7,615 bases of DNA from JAAYQU01 sp037441445 (lineage in GTDB: Bacteria > Bacteroidota > Bacteroidia > Bacteroidales > Salinivirgaceae): assembly GCA_037441445.1 (NCBI GenBank), contig JBBISE010000165.1:1-7615 (forward strand), given 5' to 3'. Positions 1 to 4,895 of this stretch are shown piece by piece. Position 1 is the stretch's first letter; each line of letters opens with the position of its first letter. Position numbers and translations under genes: made by a program. Under the pieces are notes generated by a model. The model did not search any database. It worked only from the letters and a program-made list of their open reading frames with translations, and was not told the DNA's origin.

Positions 1-42
1 CTCAACGCTTTCTTTAACAGGTATTACTTTTGGTGAAGCCAT
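1..42 (-). CDS. N-terminal fragment of an unidentified protein, cut by the window edge
   Basis: An ATG at 40-42 on the minus strand opens 14 uninterrupted codons (MASPKVIPVKESVE) that continue past the left edge. It is supported as a real start by a perfect -7 promoter box at 65-72, which would give a leader of about 17 bases. Fourteen residues are too few to name a family. The lysine-rich start ending in KESVE loosely recalls the N-termini of some helix-turn-helix transposases, but that is a memory-level impression and not an assignment. No Shine-Dalgarno sequence is visible, as for the other genes here. Confidence 0.5.
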   Translation of the reverse strand, partial: MASPKVIPVKESVE

Positions 43-58
43 ATGTATGAATTATTTT

Positions 59-104
59 ATAGTCCAAAGGTAATAAAAAAATCAAATCACAAAAAATGGA
101 CTAT
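59..104. repeat. 8-base inverted repeat bracketing a promoter
   Basis: ATAGTCCA at 59-66 and its exact complement TGGACTAT at 97-104 are separated by 30 bases. The left arm overlaps the first two bases of the -7 box (65-72) of the left-edge gene, and the right arm lies just outside the -33 element (90-93). This placement suits a repressor or activator site. A terminal inverted repeat of a mobile element, if the left-edge gene were a transposase, is an alternative. An 8-base match can also arise by chance. Confidence 0.35.
65..93 (-). promoter_or_regulatory. Predicted Bacteroidota-type promoter of the left-edge gene
   Basis: Read on the minus strand, TACCTTTG (72 to 65) matches the Bacteroidota -7 consensus TAnnTTTG at every fixed position. 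A TTTG (93 to 90) lies 17 bases upstream and can serve as the -33 element. Transcription would start near 58-60, leaving a leader of about 17 bases before the ATG at 42. Confidence 0.5.
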
Positions 105-240
105 TTATAAATTCACTTTAGTATGAGCAATACAACCTGAAATAAGAATTGTTCACTCGAATGAATAAAACATCGTTCTTTAAATTATAAAATTCATTAT
201 CAGATAAATACAACTCGTTTTTTTCACAACTTCAGAAACT

Positions 241-280
241 AAAAAACCCGATGTCTTCAGAGATACTCGTCAACATCGGG
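241..280 (-). terminator. Rho-independent terminator of the secreted-protein gene
   Basis: CCCGATGT at 247-254 pairs perfectly with ACATCGGG at 273-280, an 8-base GC-rich stem with an 18-base loop. On the minus strand the stem is followed at once by six T (246 to 241). It lies about 100 bases after the stop codon of the gene at 383-790, and no other leftward gene is nearby. The T run is on the minus side only, so it is oriented for leftward transcription. Confidence 0.8.
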
Positions 281-382
281 CTACATTTAATATACGGAAA
301 TTATTAACAAATCCTGATCATTCCAACAAGAAGAACTATTTCCGAAGTAAAGGTGCTGCAACTACATACACAATATCGAAAC

Positions 383-790
383 TTATTTACCGGTAGGTAT
401 CCATTCAGAAATAACAATTGGAGCCTGGTCCGTCCATGCATTCCAATAACCTACTTTTGAAACGCAACCCTGGTGTTGTGGACAGCCATTTCTATAAAGA
501 GTAACTCGTAGAGTAACCAACCCTTTATATTCTTCCACTTCTTTCAAAAAATAGAAAGAATTGAAATCTGAACCTGAAGGAAGTCGATAATTCCAACGAT
601 CACGGTGATTAATTTCAGGGAATTCGATGGTTAAAACAGCATCCCAACTGCGATAATGCATTGGAATATTTTCCAATGAGTAATTCAGACAAATACCTAC
701 TTGCTCTTCACTTTGAGCGTTTACTTGGTTAGTAATTCCGGTTGTGGCAATCATTAATGCCAATAAACCAAATGCTAAAATGTTTTTCAT
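383..790 (-). CDS. Small secreted protein of unknown function
   Basis: The ORF encodes 135 residues. Residues 1-25 form a classic Sec signal peptide: MKN, a hydrophobic core (ILAFGLLALMIA), and a likely signal peptidase I site after VNA, before Q26. No lipobox cysteine is present, so a soluble periplasmic or extracellular protein of about 110 residues is expected. The mature part has three cysteines (C34, C103, C109). C103 and C109 are close enough to form a small disulfide loop. It is also rich in aromatic residues, including several Trp and Tyr. I see no enzyme motif, repeat or known domain. The gene stands alone, with its own terminator at 241-280 and ung diverging from it. The start is fixed by the signal peptide. 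A weak -7-like TGTATTTG (899 to 892) lies about 100 bases upstream without a good -33 partner. The product is real by its signal peptide and terminator, but I do not recognise the family. Confidence 0.8.
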   Translation of the reverse strand: MKNILAFGLLALMIATTGITNQVNAQSEEQVGICLNYSLENIPMHYRSWDAVLTIEFPEINHRDRWNYRLPSGSDFNSFYFLKEVEEYKGLVTLRVTLYRNGCPQHQGCVSKVGYWNAWTDQAPIVISEWIPTGK

Positions 791-1121
791 GTTTGTTGAT
801 TTTTGTTGTTAGTTGAGGCGCAATTCAACCCGAGAATCATGGAATGATAGAAAGCTCTCAGTGCCGAATTGTACAGCCTTTTAATTGAAAACAAATACAT
901 CAATAGATCAATTTGTATTTAATTGCATAACAATTTGATATAGTTATTTTAATACATGTATACTTTTTCCGATTTTTTTTTTGATAAAAAATTTCTTATT
1001 AAATTGATTTTCTACTATAAAAAAAACTTTTCTTAGTTCACAACACCAATTTCAAGCCATTCGAAGCCGTGTGGCTAGTGCAAAAATCACTATATTTGCA
1101 ATGCAAAACAAATCAACCTAC
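791..1121. other. Divergent intergenic region between the secreted-protein gene and ung
   Basis: This is 331 bases with no supportable gene. It holds the ung -7 box at 1091-1098 and, for the leftward gene, only a one-mismatch -7 candidate at 892-899. The stretch from about 880 to 1040 is strongly AT-rich, with a run of ten T near 973-982 and several A runs, which may make the DNA curved. No hairpin or repeat stands out. Confidence 0.55.
1091..1098 (+). promoter_or_regulatory. Predicted -7 box of the ung promoter
   Basis: TATATTTG matches TAnnTTTG at every fixed position. No clean TTTG or TTG is found 17-23 bases upstream; GTG/TGG around 1069-1073 is the closest. Transcription would begin near 1103-1107. 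That leaves a 15-19 base leader before the ATG at 1122 and excludes the upstream GTG at 1071 as a start. Confidence 0.5.
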
Positions 1122-1802
1122 ATGGACGAAATAAACCCTAAAATTGAGCAAAGTTGGAAAGCGGTACTATCCGATGAGTTTTTAAAACCCTATTTCAAAA
1201 ACCTGAAGGAATTTTTGGTTAAAGAAAAACAGCAACACACTATTTTCCCTCCCGGAAACCGCATTTTTGCAGCCTTTGATGCCACACCGTTCGATAAGGT
1301 GAAGGTTGTAATACTGGGACAAGATCCCTATCATGGGCCCGGACAAGCGCACGGTTTGTGTTTTTCGGTTCCCAAAGGAATTCAGAAACCGCCATCGCTG
1401 GTCAATATTTACAAGGAGTTGCTAGCCGATTTGAACATTCCCGTTGCCACCCATGGAAATCTTGAAAAATGGACAGAACAAGGGGTTCTTCTGCTGAACG
1501 CAACATTAACGGTAAGGGCAAATCAAGCCGGATCGCATCAAAAACAAGGTTGGGAAACATTCACCGATGCTGCCATAATGAAACTTTCCGAACAGCGCAC
1601 CGGTATTGTTTTTCTGCTGTGGGGAGCCTATGCACAGGCCAAAGAGCAAATTATAGACACGTCGAAGCATTTTGTTTTAAAAGCTCCGCATCCTTCTCCG
1701 CTGTCAGCAAGTCGGGGTTTTCTTGGGTGTCGTCATTTTTCGAAAACAAACGAAATTCTGGTAAAAAACGGTCAAAGTGCTGTTGATTGGAGCATTGACT
1801 GA
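1122..1802 (+). CDS. ung: Uracil-DNA glycosylase, family 1
   Basis: Ung removes uracil from DNA, after cytosine deamination or dUTP misincorporation, by cutting the N-glycosidic bond and so starting base excision repair in the cytoplasm. From the chosen start the protein has 226 residues, close to E. coli Ung (229). The family motifs are intact: GQDPYH at 66-71 with catalytic Asp68 and Tyr70, PPSL at 90-93, LLLNATLTVR ending the uracil pocket with Asn126, and HPSPLS at 190-195 with His190 and the DNA-intercalating Leu194. Three in-frame starts exist: GTG 1071, ATG 1101 and ATG 1122. I chose 1122 because a perfect -7 box lies at 1091-1098, so the earlier codons would be outside or at the edge of the transcript. 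The resulting N-terminus (MDEINPKIEQSW) also resembles Bacteroides Ung as I recall it. It converges on the next gene with an 8-base gap. Function is certain; the start is likely. Confidence 0.97.
   Translation: MDEINPKIEQSWKAVLSDEFLKPYFKNLKEFLVKEKQQHTIFPPGNRIFAAFDATPFDKVKVVILGQDPYHGPGQAHGLCFSVPKGIQKPPSLVNIYKELLADLNIPVATHGNLEKWTEQGVLLLNATLTVRANQAGSHQKQGWETFTDAAIMKLSEQRTGIVFLLWGAYAQAKEQIIDTSKHFVLKAPHPSPLSASRGFLGCRHFSKTNEILVKNGQSAVDWSID
1763..1799 (-). terminator. Possible terminator of the cysteine-cluster gene inside the ung 3' end
   Basis: GTCAA (1771-1775) pairs with TTGAC (1795-1799) and TGCT (1778-1781) with AGCA (1791-1794), giving a 5+4 base stem with a 2-base bulge and a 9-base loop. 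On the minus strand it is followed, after CG, by six T (1768 to 1763). It would end leftward transcription from the gene at 1811-2332, about 12 bases past its stop, while lying within the last codons of ung. The stem is modest, so this is tentative. Confidence 0.35.
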
Positions 1803-1810
1803 CATTTTGC

Positions 1811-2332
1811 TTATCTCCTTCGGTAACGGCTTCGAAACCCAAATTCCGCTTTCATTTGCTCGAAAACATTAAAAACTATGGGGCAAACGCTGCTGTTGTC
1901 GATCATTCCCCAACTGCGGGTTACAAAATAGGGCTTATGAACGTTCGGGAAATCACGACATTCTTTTGGCCGGTGTTCGTAAATGGAGCATTTCTTATCC
2001 ACCAGATAGCGGCATGGTTGGCTTTTTAAATAGGTAACGTCTTCGTCCTGCTCATTCGACAAATAGTTTTCCCGGTAAAAATCTACGGTTACATTTTCCA
2101 GTTTGGCCAATTTGGCGATTTCTTTATCTGTCAGGCCAGCCTTTAGAACAATGCAACAATTCCCGCATTCCGTACAATCAATTTGTTTCGATATTAGGGC
2201 ATATAATTGGTGTGCAACCTTATCCACCCGTCTGCTGTCCATCGATTGCAAAAAGGAACGAAACTCGAAGTCTTCATCCCTTTTTTCTTCACAGAATAAT
2301 GCTATCTTTTGTAAATCAAGTTCTATATTCAT
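1811..2332 (-). CDS. YkgJ-type cysteine-cluster protein (CxxCxxCC family)
   Basis: From the chosen ATG the protein has 173 residues and no signal peptide, so it is cytoplasmic. The N-terminal 50 residues are charged and probably helical. The signature CTECGNCC follows at 53-60 (Cys 53, 56, 59, 60), then C107, C115 within KKCSIYEHRPKEC, C125 followed by DFP, and C150 near the end. These eight cysteines are the pattern of the CxxCxxCC family (YkgJ, UPF0153), described as binding zinc or an iron-sulfur cluster. The biochemical role is not settled, and neighbours do not help. Longer starts exist at GTG 2386 and ATG 2374. A -7 box covers 2386-2393, so GTG 2386 lies in the promoter and ATG 2374 would have almost no leader. 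ATG 2332 has an A-rich leader of about 48 bases and gives the N-terminus MNIELDLQKI. The family call is firm and the start probable. Confidence 0.88.
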   Translation of the reverse strand: MNIELDLQKIALFCEEKRDEDFEFRSFLQSMDSRRVDKVAHQLYALISKQIDCTECGNCCIVLKAGLTDKEIAKLAKLENVTVDFYRENYLSNEQDEDVTYLKSQPCRYLVDKKCSIYEHRPKECRDFPNVHKPYFVTRSWGMIDNSSVCPIVFNVFEQMKAEFGFRSRYRRR

Positions 2333-2385
2333 TGTGTTTTTTTTAAAATGAAACGATTTGTTTTTACAAGCCATTACAAGGTTCA

Positions 2386-2417
2386 CAAAAATACAATTTC
2401 ATTCGAAAAAACAGCAA
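2386..2417 (-). promoter_or_regulatory. Predicted promoter of the cysteine-cluster gene
   Basis: On the minus strand TATTTTTG (2393 to 2386) matches TAnnTTTG fully, and TTG (2417 to 2415) lies 21 bases upstream as a -33 element. The start of transcription would fall near 2380-2382. It separates this gene from the upstream peptidase gene, which ends at 2542 and has its own hairpin, so the two are probably transcribed independently. Confidence 0.55.
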
Positions 2418-2491
2418 TATTTTTTTCAATTTTAGCCTACTCTGAAATTCGGATTGTTTTTGGTCAAAGCCAATTAAGTTTCTGAATATCA

Positions 2492-2519
2492 ATAACCACG
2501 GGTTTATTCCCGTGGTTGT
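2492..2519 (-). terminator. Hairpin terminator behind the M13 peptidase gene
   Basis: AACCACGGG at 2494-2502 pairs perfectly with CCCGTGGTT at 2509-2517 across a 6-base loop. One wobble pair and one A-T pair (2492-2493 with 2518-2519) can extend the stem to 11. It begins about 22 bases after the peptidase stop codon. There is no T run directly after the stem on either strand, so it may act as a transcript-end stabiliser or an atypical terminator. Confidence 0.6.
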
Positions 2520-2541
2520 CAGATGAATAAATAAATATTTT

Positions 2542-4566
2542 CTACCAAATAGTAGCCCTCAGCTCCACAGGCATAAACATATAATCGCCTTCTTTTACCC
2601 CAAAGGCACGATGAAATTCGGGCAACAGACGCAACGGTTCGTTTGTGCGGTTGCAACCCAATGAGTGTTCGTCTTCTTTGGTCAGACGGATTTTTTCTTT
2701 ATCGCGTAGGTTTTGTGCCCAAACATGCCCGTAGGCTAAGAAAAAGCGCTGTTGTGGTGTAAATCCGGCAATTTTTTTACCGGCTTTGTATTCTTCGGTC
2801 TTGCTGTACGCTGTATAGCTGATATTTAAACCGCCCAGGTCGGCAATATTTTCGCCCAAAGAAAACTCGCCGTTGGCAAACAATTCATCAATGACATTTA
2901 CTTTATTGAACTGATCGACAAGAAGTTTTGTCCGTTCCTCGAAACGTGTTTTATCGTCATCGGTCCACCAGTTGGTCATGTTTCCAGTTTTATCGAACAT
3001 GCGGCCTTTGTCGTCAAAACCATGCGTCATTTCGTGGCCAATAACCACACCAATAGCGCCGTAATTAACAGCATCGTCGGCATCAGCAAAGAAGAATGGC
3101 GGTTGAAGGATAGCTGCGGGGAAAGCAATTTCGTTATTTAGTGGATGATAATAGGCATTTACGGTTTGCGGTGGCATAGCCCACTCCGTTTTGTCAACCG
3201 GCTTGTCAATGCGGCGAATCATATCCTGATAAAACCATCGGCGGGCTCTGATAACATTTGTTAAATAGCTGTCGTGCTGAATTTCCAGGGTTGTGTAGTC
3301 TTTCCACTTGTCGGGATACCCAATTTTTACGTTCATGGAGGCTAACTTGTCTAAGGCTTTTGCTTTGGTTTCGTCGCTCATCCATGCCAGATTTTGAATG
3401 CGCTTGCCAAAGGCAGATTTCAGGTTTCCAACCAATTCCAACATGCGTTGTTTCGATTGTGGCGGAAAATATTTCTTCACGTAAATCTGACCAATGGCTT
3501 CGTCAAGGGTCGAATTAACAGCCTCCAACACCCGTTTCCAACGAGGGCGTATTTTCTCGCTGCCCGACATGGTTTTGCCATAAAACTCGAAACTCTCGTT
3601 GACAAAGGCATCGCTCAGGAATCCTGCGTTCTTGGCAATTACATTCCATTTCATATACCATTTCCAATTGTCGATGGGGGTTGATTTCAGAATTTGATTA
3701 AAATTTCTGAAAAATTCAGGGTTCCCAACATTCACTTCCTGAAGCGAGGGCAAGCCGGAACGTTCAAAAAACAACGTAAAGTCAAAATCAGGGGCCAATT
3801 TCTGCACATCGGCAACGCTCATTTTGTTGTAATTGCGGACAGGGTCACGCATCTCGGTATTAGTGTAGGCCTTTGATGCCAGCTTTGTTTCAATGTCAAA
3901 AATAATGTTTGAGGCTTTGTCAGCTTGGTCAGACTCGATTCCTGCGTTTTGAAGTTGCCTGCTAATGTGCATTTTATAGGCCTCGCGAATTTCTTTGGTT
4001 CTATCGTCCTGATCGAAATAGTAGTCGCGGTTTCCCAGGTTGTATCCGCCCTGGTGCAGGTTGGCAATTTGCATGTCCGAATTCTTCCGGTCAGGCGATC
4101 CATAAAAACTGAACAGGGTAGAAACACCATCAACCCGCAGCTGCTGTACCAAACTTTGCATTTGGTTCAGATCAGTCAACGCATCAATTTGCTTAAAATA
4201 CGGAATTAACGGAGCGAACCCTGTTGTATTCAAGGCAGTGCTGTCCATACCGGTATTAAACATGTCGCTGATTTTACGTTCAACCGAGCCGGTTTCAAAT
4301 TCTTTGGCAAGCAACTCATCGACAATGGCTCTAACTTTTTTCTCGTTGGCATCGCGCAACTCGGTAAAGGTGTTGTAGCTGGCCTTATCCTCGGGAATGG
4401 GGTTGTTTTTCATCCATCCGCCGTTGGCATACTGGTTAAAGTCTTGCGCCGGATTGGCTGTCAAATCAAGGTTTTTAGGGTCAATAGCGTTATTTTGCAT
4501 TTTTGTCGAACAATTAAAGAAAGATAGTGTCAACAAAGATAACGCAAATAAGTTGAGGGTTCTCAT
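2542..4566 (-). CDS. M13-family zinc metallopeptidase (neprilysin/PepO-like), predicted lipoprotein
   Basis: The 674-residue product has the usual length of bacterial M13 endopeptidases, which cleave oligopeptides. An N-terminal hydrophobic stretch ends in LSFFNC (Cys19), a lipobox with unusual Asn at -1, so membrane anchoring in the envelope is likely but not certain. Residues from about 30 to 400 form the M13 N-terminal domain. The catalytic domain carries NAYY (470-473, substrate backbone binding), the zinc motif HEMTH (His511, Glu512, His515), and GENIADLGG with the third ligand Glu572 and Asp576. His634 and Arg640 match the substrate-binding histidine and arginine near the neprilysin C-terminus. 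The protein ends in ATIW, comparable to the family's terminal VW. I chose ATG 4566 over the upstream TTG 4593 because it starts directly at a signal peptide and follows AAAAGAG. It diverges from the TonB-dependent receptor gene. A weak -7 box (GACCTTTG, 4621 to 4614) is the only promoter candidate. The family is sure; the substrate is unknown. Confidence 0.95.
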   Translation of the reverse strand: MRTLNLFALSLLTLSFFNCSTKMQNNAIDPKNLDLTANPAQDFNQYANGGWMKNNPIPEDKASYNTFTELRDANEKKVRAIVDELLAKEFETGSVERKISDMFNTGMDSTALNTTGFAPLIPYFKQIDALTDLNQMQSLVQQLRVDGVSTLFSFYGSPDRKNSDMQIANLHQGGYNLGNRDYYFDQDDRTKEIREAYKMHISRQLQNAGIESDQADKASNIIFDIETKLASKAYTNTEMRDPVRNYNKMSVADVQKLAPDFDFTLFFERSGLPSLQEVNVGNPEFFRNFNQILKSTPIDNWKWYMKWNVIAKNAGFLSDAFVNESFEFYGKTMSGSEKIRPRWKRVLEAVNSTLDEAIGQIYVKKYFPPQSKQRMLELVGNLKSAFGKRIQNLAWMSDETKAKALDKLASMNVKIGYPDKWKDYTTLEIQHDSYLTNVIRARRWFYQDMIRRIDKPVDKTEWAMPPQTVNAYYHPLNNEIAFPAAILQPPFFFADADDAVNYGAIGVVIGHEMTHGFDDKGRMFDKTGNMTNWWTDDDKTRFEERTKLLVDQFNKVNVIDELFANGEFSLGENIADLGGLNISYTAYSKTEEYKAGKKIAGFTPQQRFFLAYGHVWAQNLRDKEKIRLTKEDEHSLGCNRTNEPLRLLPEFHRAFGVKEGDYMFMPVELRATIW

Positions 4567-4769
4567 AATGAAATCTCTTTTAAGGGTTAACAATTAATTA
4601 ACGCCACACATATCAAAGGTCAATCCATTTTTTAAAACGTTATTGATTATCAGAAATATACCAAACCGGCAATCGGTTGTAGAACGCTTAATATTGTTCG
4701 ATTTCGGACATCACAACCTCAAAAGTTGTCCGTTTCACTCCCTGTTTTTTCCGTTCTGTCGAATCCGAT

Positions 4770-4800
4770 TTTGATTATTTCCTGAACCATAGTTTCTTTG
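4770..4800 (+). promoter_or_regulatory. Predicted promoter of the TonB-dependent receptor gene
   Basis: TTTG at 4770-4773 and TTTCTTTG at 4793-4800 are separated by 19 bases. The first matches the -33 element and the second the TAnnTTTG -7 box with one mismatch (T for A). Transcription would start near 4804-4808, giving a leader of about 90 bases that is almost entirely the CCTAAWN array. Confidence 0.45.
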
Positions 4801-4813
4801 TATCATCAAAAAT

Positions 4814-4895
4814 TCTTAACCCTTAAACCTAATCCCTAAAAACCTAATACCTAATTACTAGACACCTAATTCCTAAACACCTAAAACCTAAAAAA
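4814..4895 (+). repeat. Degenerate 7-8 base tandem array (CCTAAWN) in the receptor leader
   Basis: Eleven successive units begin at 4814, 4821, 4828, 4835, 4843, 4850, 4857, 4865, 4872, 4880 and 4887. Each is 7 or 8 bases long, except the last (9), which ends immediately before the ATG. Eight units contain exact CCTAA. The first two read TCTTAAC and CCTTAAA, and the seventh is the most degenerate (ACTAGACA). Bases after CCTAA are almost all A or T. No Shine-Dalgarno sequence is present; the bases before the ATG are the A-rich tail of the last unit. The regular phase over 82 bases makes chance unlikely. Function is unknown. Confidence 0.85.

Larger units (their letters stand above)
43..382. 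other. Intergenic region between the left-edge gene and the secreted protein gene
   Basis: This 340-base AT-rich stretch holds no convincing gene. It contains the promoter of the left-edge gene (65-93), an 8-base inverted repeat around that promoter (59-104), and the terminator of the secreted-protein gene (241-280). A further 7-base inverted repeat (CGGAAAT at 295-301, ATTTCCG at 338-344) lies in that gene's 3' untranslated region. Its 36-base spacer gives no reason to assign a role. I see nothing else between 105 and 240. Confidence 0.6.
4567..4895. other. Divergent regulatory region between the peptidase and the receptor gene
   Basis: It is 329 bases without a gene. From the left it holds the A-rich leader of the peptidase, with a one-mismatch -7 box at 4614-4621 on the minus strand. 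A small hairpin follows (AACCG and CGGTT around GCAAT, near 4664-4678). Next is an imperfect palindrome, CGGACA at 4705-4710 against TGTCCG at 4727-4732, with the nested pair ACAAC (4713-4717) and GTTGT (4725-4729). Last come the receptor promoter (4770-4800) and the heptamer array (4814-4895). The palindrome could be an operator acting on both genes, but nothing in the sequence names a regulator. Confidence 0.55.

Noticed and set aside
160..198. Inverted repeat AATGAAT / ATTCATT
   Set aside because: A 7-base AT-rich match with a 25-base spacer in a very AT-rich stretch is expected by chance and has no link to a promoter.
1469..1786. A 105-codon plus-strand ORF inside ung
   Set aside because: It is an out-of-frame shadow of the conserved ung motifs, with no independent support.
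3819..4133. A 104-codon minus-strand ORF inside the peptidase gene
   Set aside because: It is an alternative frame of the M13 N-terminal domain, which is intact in its own frame; no frameshift is needed.
4814..4895. Telomere-like (TTAGG on the minus strand) sequence or CRISPR array
   Set aside because: The units are degenerate and 7-8 bases long, without spacers. It is internal to a bacterial region between two genes, so neither a telomere nor a CRISPR fits.
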